Made by a program: the position numbers and the translations under genes | The notes under the pieces: model-generated | The model's database searches: none | The model's input: the letters and a program-made list of their open reading frames with translations, nothing else | Told to the model about the DNA's origin: nothing | Shown here: piece after piece, positions 35,124 through 46,924 of the stretch | Layout: every line of letters starts with the position of its first letter | Position numbering within the stretch: position 1 is the stretch's first letter | NCBI GenBank assembly: GCA_964247055.1 | Contig: OZ176054.1 | Coordinates: 8,866,001 to 8,930,000 of the forward strand | From: Paragordius varius | Taxonomy: Eukaryota > Nematomorpha | Direction of reading: 5' to 3' | DNA length: 64,000 bases

Positions 35124-38100
35124 CAAAATTATATCATTAATTTTTAGGTATTGCGCCAACACACCAGTTAGCTAAAATATGTAGTGATATGGATAAACCA
35201 AATGGTCAATTTATATTGTTGCCAAATGATAATGATGTTTTACAAAAATTTATAGGCGATACCCCTATCAATAAAGTATATATTAATCGGTTTGAATCAT
35301 TTAACATTTGAAATTTTTGTTTTAATGTTTTGAAAGAAATTATTTCGTGCTAATTTTAGTTACAGGAATGTTAATGAAAAAAAACGCTAAATTGATAAAA
35401 TTTGTCATTATTATTATAAATTTTGATAGATAAATGGAATTGGTAAGGTAACTTCAGCCCTATTAAATGCTTTAGGGATTGAAAAATGTCGTGATATTTG
35501 GACGCATAGGGCTAAAATTGCCCTTCTTTACTCCGACATATTTTGTCGTTTTGTATTGTCAGTCTATTTGGGTGGTGTATCGCGAACCCAATCTAATAGC
35601 GTAGATAAATCAAATGATGGACCCTCAGACAATGAAGATTCTGATGACGTTGATGGTAGATGAAATTTTAAAATTTATTATGTATTAATAATATAATTAA
35701 TATTACTTGCAAATATTGTAAAAAAGAAGAATTTTTGATCTTTATTGATCTTTATACGCTATTTTCTCGTTTCATAGGAGGTAAGCCTGTTATAGTTTTC
35801 CATTCCATTCTGTTTACTGCTTGTTCGATTTTTATATTGAGAAAATATTGGTCTTCTTGAATAGTGGATTGCCAGGTTTTATAAGGTCTACCTTTTTTGT
35901 TGTTGTATAAGACTGTTTAAGCATTATCTAGTTTGTTGAGCTCTGTGGGTGTGACCAGCTCAACGCAAACGGTATTCACGGATAGCTGTATTAATTGGTT
36001 TAAATTAGAGTTTGATAGGGGCAAAATATGGCTTAGAAATTGTAAATGTTATGTCTTGTTTTCATCGCACATTAATTTGGTTTTCGATGTATTCATTTTT
36101 CCGAATTTACTTAGGGTATCCTGCCTTTAATTTTTCCATTAATTCCGTTGATGTGGCGCATAATATTAAGACAAGCGTACAAAAGTTCAAAGACCTTGTC
36201 GGATGTTTTTTGTGATTTCCTCCATAATTAGGATGAATAAAAGGGGAGTATAGAGCCTTGGTGTAGGCCATTTTCAAGTGGGATGGATTTCTATTGCCAA
36301 CGCTTGTACGGATCACTTTTGATGTGTTTTTATGCTTCTATTATTTGTATCATATTTTCATCTATACATTGCCTTCTGAGCGACCAAGCAATCAGGTTTG
36401 CGTGACTGATTTAAAAGCTTGTTCCATGTCTACAAACGCATAGTGGAGAGGGAGATTTCTCAGGTGATCATTTTGTATTGCTTCTATCCCCTTGTTTTTT
36501 GAAAATCCACATGTAATCTATGCTGCAGTGTCGACGGATTCAATTGGCTAACAGATTTTCAAAGATTTTAAGACCATGTTCTAAGATGCGTATGGGACGA
36601 AAGTTGGAAACATTAAAACGGTTTTTTTGCCCTTATAAATTGGGACTGTATCGCTTTCCAGCCAATCAGTGGGTAATCTATTGCTATCTTGTTGGCAAAA
36701 TTTTTAAAATATTCTACAAATAAATTTTGATCTAGGGCTTCAAATACTTCATTCGTGAGTTCCGATAAACCTGGGCATTTATTATTCAGATTTTTTAAAC
36801 AAAATTTTTAATTCATCATTTGTCAATGGTTGAAATAAAGAATATATTGGGTGAGGTTTGTGATTTTCATGGGTATTTTTGGTTATTAAAAATATTAAAA
36901 AGTGCTTATACTATGTGGTTTTTATAATTTCGGCATCTTGGGTTATACCATTATCGGCTAATCGTATTGCAGTTTTTTCGGTTTTAATATTAATATCATG
37001 TTTAACCCATCTATATGCAGATTGGGAAGATATAGCATTTTCTAATTCTTTGCCCTTTTCTTTGCCCATTTTTCTCATTGATTCTCTGATCGCTTTACGG
37101 CAATCTTTCTTAGTTTGAATATAATTCATTCACTTTTCTCTTTTTTCCATTTTTGGAAAGCAGATTTCTTTTTCTTAATTATATCTATTAGGGATATTTG
37201 CCACCACCATTTAAATTTTTTATTAGATTTCATTCTGCCAACATTTTTCTCTAACGATTTAATGCAGCTATTTTAAAAGAATTCCAAAGGCATTCCGGAG
37301 ACGTGGTTTTTAATTTAAGGGAATTTTCCGTGTCGAATTTCAATTTATGCTTTCCAAAAATGGAAAAAGAGAAAAGTGCTGACGATAAAATAAAATATAT
37401 TTAAACCAAGAAAGATTGCCGTAAAACGATCAGAGAATCAATGAGAAAAATGGGTGAAGAAAAGGCCAAAGAATTAGAAAAAGCTATGTATTTCCAATCT
37501 GCATTTAGATGGTTCAAACATGATAATAATATTAAAACCGAAACAACTGTAATACGATTAGCCGATAATAATATAAACCACGAGGCCCAAATTATAAAAA
37601 CCACATGGTATAATCACTTTATTAATATTTTTAATAAATCAAAAATACCCATGGAAATCACAAACCCTCACCCAATATATTCTTCTTCCATATTTAACGT
37701 TTAAATATAAAAATCTGGCCCAAGATAACTAGAATAAATTAATAAGTTTAATTTGTGCTTTTTAAAAAAATTTTAATGAATAAAAGGGGTAGCTACTTCA
37801 TATCGAAGGTACCATATTGATTTTCAATTGAATACATAGATATTTGATGTCAATTATATTAGAGGAAATAATATATTCCTATATCATTTTTTTAAAATTA
37901 ACAATCATTTCACATTGTTGCTAGATATGATGTATGGGAGTGGTCGAAAATCAATTGGAATCGAAAGAACTTTAAATTGCATGGATGTTCGGAGTGAAAC
38001 TGAACGCATATATGAGATTTGTCACAAATTATGCCAAAAACTTAGTGAGGATTTAAAAGAACGCGGAATAGCTGGATCAGTGTTGACCGTTAAAATGAAA

Positions 38101-40083
38101 AGTTCAAACTTTAGGTATTTAGTTATTATTAATAATTATTTTCTTTGTTTTAATATTTTATCTATAATATTTTTTTGTTTATAGTTCATTCATCGAAAAA
38201 GATACTACCATGTATATCCAAAATTTTGGATATAGTTTAATATAATAACTATTACGATAATTCAAATTATATACATATTATAACCTAACTTAAAATGATG
38301 GATAAAATATAAAGAGTCCATTTAAGGTGTAAATTTAAGTCAGCTTAGTTTAAAAGTGAAATATTTGTATGGATAATGATTTAACTTATCTATTTATCAT
38401 GAAGTTAATTTAATTTAACACAATTTATTTATTAAATGGTGATCGCAAAGAATTTACTCTATAATGTTATAATTTTCCAGGGTTTTGACCAGGGCCAAAA
38501 AACTCCCTCAAGCCATTAATGATACCGAATCTATGGTAAAAGTGGCATGGGACCTGATTAAGCCAGAAATGGAAATTGCAAAACATGCTGCAAAAATGGA
38601 ATGTATAACAATTTTGTTCTTTTAACGTTAAGAAAACATTAATATGGGGTTTAATTAAAACTTTGCGCTATTTGTTATTTTGCACGCGTGATTTTTTTTA
38701 ATTTTTTGTTTGTTACAGGTCAACGGTTAAAAGAGTTACCATCTCGTTACATTACACCTTTCAAGCGTAGTATGCGCAATTATAAACCTATACACGAAAT
38801 TATTCAAGAAAAATCAAATATTAACTTACCTAACATTAGAGATAGTTTAATAAAATTTGAAGACCAAAGTGTAACTCAAGATTGTATTAATGAATTGGGA
38901 AAAACAATAAACAACGAGAAAACTGACCACATTTTTGCTTTAGAAATTGATTCATTTGAACCTACAAATTCTAACGATACTATAAACGACGAAAATATTT
39001 GTGGCACATCTGTCGCTAACAATTATATTTCAAATAATCAATCATTAACTAGTCCCTTAAAAGCAAATGATAAAAGCAGCAAGCAAATCGAAATTGTATT
39101 GAAACAAAAAAGTAATGATGAAAATAAGAGCCATGCCACAGAAGATTCGCAAGATTTTTTATATCTCCGATTATTGGGTAAATATATTTTTTAAATGAAT
39201 GCAATATTTTACTTTATATTATACCATTACTTTTTAGGTGTTAGAATGCTTAAATTAGTCAATAACCGAGTCAACCAAAATCAAACCAATTATTTAGCTA
39301 ATTGGATTCATAAAACTCAAAATGAAGACACGTCCATGCCTAGTCACAGCCCAAAAGATATTTCAAAGTTTGAAACTTTATTATAATACGTTTAAAATTT
39401 TGGTTAAATTCTAAATTTTTATTAGGAATTATTAATTTTAGAACTAATGCGTTTGCTGATTATTTGCAAATTCTTGTTAAGTTTTTTTTATTTTATATTT
39501 AGGATATCAGATATTACTCATAACACAAGCCAAAACCATCATACTGTAAAATTAACTTCGTTTAATTACAACAAAATTAACTTAGACGTCCAAGATATAA
39601 AACCTCAATGTTTGGATAATCTATTAGGCCCAAAAGATAGTGTTTATATTGACTGTCCCATTTGTCGGAATCAAATTAAAGTTTATTTACAACTATCTTA
39701 AAATTTTAAAATAGAAAATGTGGTGATAACTTTTTTTTCAATTTACAAATTATTTTAGATTCCACACAATGATAGCAAAGATCAAGTCATAAATTCTCAT
39801 ATCGATGAATGCTTAACCTTTAATTCATTGGAACGCAATAATTATGATTTCCTTAAAAATCCTGCTGAAAATTGCAAAAACGTTGACACTCTTATTGCAA
39901 AACGTCCAATCAAACAAAATATGAATTTAGTTGCTCAAACTAAAAAAAACAAGTGTACATTGAATCATATAATTACTTATAATATGTCTTTTTAATTTCA
40001 CTAAACATTATTTTTTTAAAATTATCATTTACAGGAAAGGGCCGAATAATCAACAAACATTGGAGAAATTTTTCATTTCTTAG
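33790..40083 (+). CDS. POLK: DNA polymerase kappa (Y family, translesion synthesis)
   Basis: Thirteen exons: 33790-33876, 33945-34259, 34395-34851, 34953-35054, 35148-35275, 35430-35655, 37925-38114, 38481-38602, 38719-39177, 39238-39367, 39503-39680, 39759-39952 and 40035-40083. They sum to 2637 nt, 878 residues (human about 870). The N-clasp helix (KAGMKLLNKEEINK, IIEASKGSSYY) is kept. Metal ligands sit in HIDLDAFFAACEMRDD and in GGLDEAYCNLT. Fingers/palm: STSNYIARKYGVRAAMPGF. Thumb: GIAPTHQLAKICSDMDKPNG and INGIGKV. Little finger: RKSIGIERT to LRLLGVRM. One ubiquitin-binding C2HC finger (CPICRNQI, then HIDEC) follows, and the protein ends in a textbook PCNA box, QQTLEKFF. Unusual: a Cys/His-rich insert after the second catalytic motif, about 150 extra residues inside the little finger, and only one UBZ where human has two. 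Intron 6 (35656-37924) carries a rearranged LINE. Confidence 0.94.
35770..37345 (-). mobile_element. LINE remnant antisense in POLK intron 6
   Basis: Minus-strand frames carry non-LTR reverse transcriptase features in order: a pre-RT linker (RESMRKMGKEKGKELE near 37080), PTDWLESDTVPIYKGKK near 36650, YAFVDMEQAFKSV near 36430 and a C-terminal tail like GRPYKTWQSTI, then NRMEWKTITGLPP near 35790-35900. Frames shift repeatedly and catalytic boxes are incomplete, so the copy is dead. It lies opposite to POLK transcription and makes this the gene's longest intron. Confidence 0.82.
36838..37715. repeat. Inverted duplication of the LINE linker region
   Basis: The segment 36838-37160 (minus-sense LINE coding) is matched by 37348-37684 in the opposite orientation at roughly 85 percent identity. 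The spacer between them is about 187 bp. On the plus strand the right arm reads RESMRKMGEEKAKELEKA and continues to MEITNPHPIYSS, the same protein stretch as the left arm. Plain twin-primed insertion inverts the 5' end without duplicating it, so this is either two insertions meeting or an inverted duplication. Confidence 0.82.
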
Positions 40084-40623
40084 CCTTATATGTGCTAATA
40101 GCAAGGTAATGGTTTAATTTACTAGTTGTTACTTAGTGTTCACTGTGATAAACTAATCAAATGCAATAAAATTATTACTATTATTTACACTCCCAAAATA
40201 TTTATTAGAAATAAATTTTTATTTAGATCTATTATTATTAATAATAAATTACCTTTTTATTATACGGCTATTTTGGTGAAATCATATCAATTTTATCAAT
40301 TAATCAAATAGGAAGATGGTAAAACATAGATTTTAATTTAGTTAAATCGTGATATTTCGGTTACGCTAATTTTTTTTAGTTTTTTAACATTTTAATAAAA
40401 CTCTTTAGGTAAAGGAATAAGCAATCACTTTATGAGTATAATATAATAAATATGATATGACACCAAAAAAGTTGTGCTAAAAGATATGATGTGGGTTTTT
40501 GGCACAGTTAAGAAAGTGTAAAACAAAAAATATAATTTAATTTATTTTTATATAAAATGAATTTTATTGCGTAAAATTATCTTATAAAAAAAGTTTTGCA
40601 TTGAATTAGTTTTCTTTTCGTTT
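40084..40623. other. Convergent spacer between POLK and the Rab-like gene
   Basis: 540 bp without exons. A plus-strand AATAAA at about 40165 may end POLK. On the minus strand, TTTATT at 40563-40568 (AATAAA in the sense direction) lies about 60 bp after the Rab-like gene's stop codon. No repeat recognised. Confidence 0.55.
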
Positions 40624-43600
40624 CTATTCACAGCATTTCGACTTGGTGATTTTTTGATTAGTTTTGATGTTTATAACATTTGCTTTAAATAGATCTGTAT
40701 CTTCCCGTTCTATCATCATTCTAGATATGTGACAAATGGGAAATGGTTAAATAAAAGAAAAAAAAATCGCATAATTCTTGTTTTAATTTTGACAATGGTA
40801 ACATTAAAATCTGGCATCATATATGTTACAATATATTTGTCAATGAGGCCAAAATAGGATATATTAGTTTTTTGGAACCGTTTTTGGAACAGAATCGCGG
40901 TTCCAACGGTTACAATATTTTTTAAAAGAATATTAAATGCTTTTTCATACCTTTTTTTGTCCTACTATACTTTTTAGGGTAGTTTTCCAGGGCTCAATTT
41001 CATAAATAAACTACAGTTTTGAAAGTTATTAGTGTAAAATTAATGTTCCAACACTGTTTTCTGTACTAAAAAAGCTTATATTTTTTACAGTTTCATGACA
41101 GTCTAAAATTGGGACAGCCCCAAAACACGATTGAAACTAACAGGTGATATTAAAATCAAAATAAATCAAATGTGGTAAAGTGTAAAAGCTTTTAAGGTTA
41201 ATTTTTTTATTTTTTAATCAATTAATTTGCCTGTTGCGTTGTCGATTTAAAAAAAATTATGGAATAAATGGCGGCAAAAAAGTTTGAGATGAGGTTTACT
41301 TTGTTTACTTACAATTTTACATATGCGCCTAAGAGGCTATAGAAAGCATACATTTTAATTCGGCTTAATACCTTCAATACTTTTCAAGATATTCAAATTC
41401 TAAACGGCTCTGGGATATAAAACTATCCCAAGACGTATGTGGAGTATTATTTATATAATGAGCATTAAAATATTTTAGATTTCGGAAAAGGTAGCAATGC
41501 TGTTTTTTTACATTTTTATTTATGTATTCACATTAAAATAACTTAGTCTTATGTAAAAATTTAATGAAAAATTAATCAAACCGCCAAATTTTTTTGCAAA
41601 AACTAAACTTTGGGACCGGAATCGTTTAGAAAATCCTTATTTCATAGTATAGACTTAATCAAGTATCTACTTTATTAATGTTAGGAATGCATTGTGTATA
41701 TTTTTCCCTGTTTTCGCACTAGTTCTCCAAAATCCAGCATCGACTTCCTATAAGAAATATAATTTTTTGATATTTATCAAGTAAAATTGTATATATTAAA
41801 GATTCTTATTTATTTTACTCAAATATTTTTATCAAAAAATATTGTAAACTTTCAAAATATTTAAAATTTGAAAAAAATAGGTTTCCATAAAATTTAAAAT
41901 ATTAACTCGTGTATATAAAACGGAATAAATCTACAAACTACATAAAAGTTTTGAGTTAAAAAGGCTGTTATGTAAAAATTGATACAATTAAATAACTTAA
42001 TTTTACATTGGCTAAATCCACGGCCAAAGCGTTTAAATTGTATACAATTTGTTTTTCTGGGATGATATCGGATTTATTTGCACATATTACCATAGAGATA
42101 TCCTTTTTACATGCGGATTCCTGCAAAATATTGTTTAATTATAATATAATATAGTTTTAAAATAATTCTAAACTGTTATCAATCCAACATGTAGATTAAA
42201 TAAACATTGATTTACTCCATATCAATTAATAAAATTTTTGGAAATATGGCAAAATGATAATGGTCTTCCTAACAAAATAGCGAAATTATTGTTCATATTT
42301 AAGCATATCTCAATTTATTGGTGCAAATCGCCAAAATTATTGGCTATAAATAGTTTTCGCGCATTAATTTGTATCAAAGGGTTAAATTTTACGCTTATTT
42401 TGGGTATAATCTTTATTCTTGTATCATTTTAATCCTCAAATTAAGGTAAAATTAGATATATCTATTTTAACATAGAAATATTTTTACATACCTTTATGGA
42501 ATTTAACCAATATCGAATATTAATTAAGGATGTTTCGCTACTTGAATCATATACAACAAGGACTCCGTCAGCCCGTTTAAAATAGGATTGGGTTAAACTA
42601 CGAAATCTAATATACATATAATTAAATATATGTTATATCGTCTCATAATTATAATAGATAAATCTATATATTTATAAAAAAGGAAACAAAAATCGTGTCT
42701 TTGAGACCATTTTCCGGAAATTGAGTTGGAACATTCGATATCAAATATGATTTTTTACTTTTTTTCGATTGCGCCAAACATAGTCGGCTCGCTTCCCGTT
42801 CCCCCCGTAAAATGCCATTTAAGTCCACAAAAATAATTTTTTGAATTTTTTTTCGCCCAAGGTATGAGACGTAAAAATGAGGATTCCAGGTATTCCCTGC
42901 TAAAAGGCAAAAATTTTAGTGCGTTTTTTTATATTTCCTGCTGGGTACGGAGATACCCGCTAAAAACTTCCACGTCATATCGTATCGTGCCTTTGGGGCT
43001 AAATTTCAGAAAACCTATCAGGTCATATGAGTTCAATAGGTGCTTAAAATATTACCCGTAATAAGGCAAACATTTACGCGTGGTTTTTTAAAATTAGAAG
43101 TTAATTAGGCCTCTGCACTGAAAAATGCACCATAGAATGACTTTATGGTTTTAAGGCAATCTTTCGAAAATCCCACGAGAGCATATGGAATCAATCATGA
43201 CAGGTTTTACCCAAGTTAACGCACAAATTTTTATCGAGCGTTTTTTTGTTTCGCCCCTGGTTAGGGGGCTACCCGCGTAAAACTGCGTCATCATATCGAT
43301 ACAGCATGCCTTTAGAGCCAAATTTCGGAAAACCTATGAGCGCCTAAAATATACCCCTTAAAAAATAAATATTTTAATATAGGGGGTTATTTTAATGAGT
43401 CGCTAAGTAAAATTTTACGCCCTGAAAAATGCGCCGCCATAGAACAATTTTTTAGTTTTGAAGCATATTTCCATGAACTTATTAAAACATATGAAATCCC
43501 TGATAATTTTGGATATTCCTCATATAAAGGCAAAAATTTTGCCCAACGCCTCTACGTCCTCCTGGGTAAGGAGCTCGCCAAAACTGGGCCACTATATAGA

Positions 43601-46600
43601 AATTGTGTTGTTTTGGAGCTAATAGAAAATTTATGAAACCATATGAGCTCATTAAAAGCTTGAAATAATACCCGTAACTAGGTAAAAATTAGTATGAAAC
43701 GTTGTTTTGCCGTTAATTTGGGGCCTTTATGCCCTAAAAATACGCCATCATATAACAATTATTTAGTGTTGAGGTATTTTTTCGAATAACCCATGAGGCG
43801 ATGGTATCAAAGATGATTCCAAATATTTGCAAATTTAACTCAGCGCTTTTTCCATATAAGTCTATGGGCAGGGGTCTACCAGTTTACTGACGCCATACAA
43901 AAATGGCGTAATTTTGGAGCTAATTTTCGAAAAAATTAGGAAGCCACGCGAGTTAAATAAAGGCAAATGTTTAAATTTGGTGTGCTTGGGGCCTTTATAC
44001 CCTTAAACCCGCTTGACAATATGTTTTTGATAAGACCCACCATAAGAAATTAATTAGGACCAGATCGCGTATAAAGGCAAAAAAATTTGCCCCCCCCCCC
44101 CCGCTCCAAGAAGTCCGAAGAGATTTACGCTAGTAATAAATAAAATACAACAATAAATAAATAATATGGATACACAGTTTTTAGTTTCTTTTTCCTTTTT
44201 ATCTTATATTAAGTAAAATGAAGGTATGACACTTGTTTGCCCTAGGCTCACAATTTTATGAAAAAAATTATTCTGCAACTAAAATACGGAAATAAGATTG
44301 CGTTTTGTGTTATATATATATATATATATACCTTTCTTGTCCAACGGTATCCCAAATTTTGAGCGTTATTTTGAGCTTGTTGTACATGACACTTTTTGTT
44401 AGACAATCAATACCTTAAATTCGAAACAGAAACAGTTTTTTAAATTAAAACAAACAAAAGATAATAAAATTAAATTTGAGAAAGAAATATACTACTTACC
44501 TACAGTGGTACGCAAATCGGGTTGAAAAATATCTTCTGTAAATTTTAGCAGTATAGATGTTTTTCCCACGGCCGCATCGCCAGCCAATATAACATTAAAT
44601 ATGCGATCTGAAACCTATTTTTTGAATTTAAAACAATCAAAATATAATAATTAAAGCTTGTTTCCAAAGTAGTCCGTTTATTCCTTGATTTATAATATAA
44701 TTATTACACAATCATTCATAAATCACTTAATTTTGCTAAATATAAAAGTCACTATAATTTTTATCACACAAACAGGAGGCTCGGGGATATCTAATATTGT
44801 GCAAATGCATTATCTTTAATGAATGGTTTTTTAAATAATTTTAACTAATTAAACTAAAAAATCAATTTCTACCACAATAAAAGTCTGAAAAATTTTGAAT
44901 TTGCCGAAATAGGCGGTATTTTTTTTATTCATTAAATCTTGGCAGAGTCCGTTGTTGGGTATTTGTATTATAGGTTAGAAGTAAAAAGGCATTTATAAAG
45001 TCATATAAAAACCAAACTGCTTTTAATTTTGGTAATATCGTACAAATGATTTATAAGTATACTTTCGAATCGATATATTCGTTGTTTGAAACATAATCAT
45101 CAAACGTTTGATTGTCTGGCGTTTGTGTGAAGGAATCTTTGCGTCTTACATTGATATTTGTTACCGGTATATTTTGAACCTATATAATGACATATATGTG
45201 TATGTTGCATCTATTCCAATTATAACATTATTTAATTTTTCATGTTTAAAAATATATTATATAATGGTAAAGAAAATGTTAAAATTTGCATTTTGAAAAT
45301 ATCTTTTTTTTACAATATTTAACGGTTTTATTGCTTCAGGAGTAGTTGTGTGATTTATGTCAGGTACAATTGATTTGTAATTAACTTCACTGGATGGTGG
45401 GACACTTTTGTAAAACTGTTGATTTTCAAGGATAGATCGCAATTTTTGACATTCAGCTTCTTTTCTAGTTAAAAATATATTATAAAAAAATTGTATATTT
45501 TTCAAACAATTTATAGTTATTTTTTACAGTATATTTATATATAATCCTATATAATTTATTATAGATTAAAAGTTTAGATCAAAAAATTAATAGATATCTG
45601 TAGAAAACTAAACTTTAACATTAATATTATAAAAATAATATAGACATGGTAAATTTTAACGCTATACTATTAATCTCTTGGTTGATCTTTAGTTTATAAT
45701 ATTTTTGCAAGAAGAAAAATAATTAACACATTTTTAATTATTTTTGCCGGAAAAACTGTAAAACAGGACAAAATATCACATAATAAACAAAATTTAGGCG
45801 TATATAAAATTAGGGACACGACACACGAGTTATTAATTTTCCACAATACTCTATTTTAAATTTATATATATATCTTAACTTAAACATTTTTATTGAATTA
45901 ATGGTGTACATTACAAAAAAGACATGTAATTTAAAATCAATGTCCGAAACCGTTAAAATTTATTATTCTGTCGAAAAACTGTATGTAATTAATTATTATC
46001 CTTTTTGCTTATAAATAATCATAAATACCTAACAAAGAATTAATATTGTAAATTAACAATGAGCCTAAAGCAAGAAACCAATGTTTTTAACGAATATTAT
46101 GGATATTTATTCATAATAGTAATATATTTTTAAAAAAGGTATACTGCTTAAATATTTATTTTACAGAAAATTGTAAGGAAGGAACCAAAATTCATTTTAC
46201 ATAAATAATTTTACGACTGTTCAAAAATATTTTATTAAATTTAATCTTTTATATTGTAAACATATTTTATAGATTTTTAGGAGAAAAGTGCAAAAATGTA
46301 TACAATTAATAAAAGTGTTCCAACTAATTTTGAATCCGATGTTTTGTTGGTTTTAATATTAACAATTACTTTTGAAACGCTATAATTTCACACATCTATT
46401 AAGTTATAAAATTTGGCAAACATTTGTTCATTTATGGTTTATTTATCGTAAATCTAATGTTTGCCCTCCATTTTTTGGATTTTAAAGTTCATTTTCACTA
46501 CTTTTTTGGTAATCTAATCTTGGCGCTGGATTCAAAAGTAGATACAATTACTAAAATGATAATTGAAAAAAATATATTAACTCATTCAGTAGTTCAGCAT

Positions 46601-46892
46601 ATTTCAGAATTTCCATTTTTTTGTCCCGATGTTCCGTGAGTATTTTAAAGAAAATTTCTTCAAACAAATGTTTGGCCTCGAGCGTTGTAGAGGTGGGTAA
46701 AGTTACCATTGAACCCGATCTCGATTTTTGTCGCAGGGAAGTTGATGTGTTATCTAAGGAACCTTGCGACGTGTCTGAAGTGATTGATTTATTAATACCA
46801 CCATTAATATCATTACTTGTTGGTATTATGCCATAAAGGTCAGAGGGATTTGACAATAAATCATACAATTTGTAAATTTCATTTTCACTAGC

Positions 46893-46924
<32 letters not shown>

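Noticed and set aside
42864-43061. 65-codon frame in the Rab-like gene intron
   Set aside because: It lies within the 153-bp satellite array and has no counterpart in the Rab domain, whose exons on either side already join in phase.
44093-44103. Run of ten or more C in an A+T-rich region
   Set aside because: It could be a regulatory G-quadruplex on the other strand, but it is a plain homopolymer at the edge of the satellite array and may be an assembly or slippage effect.
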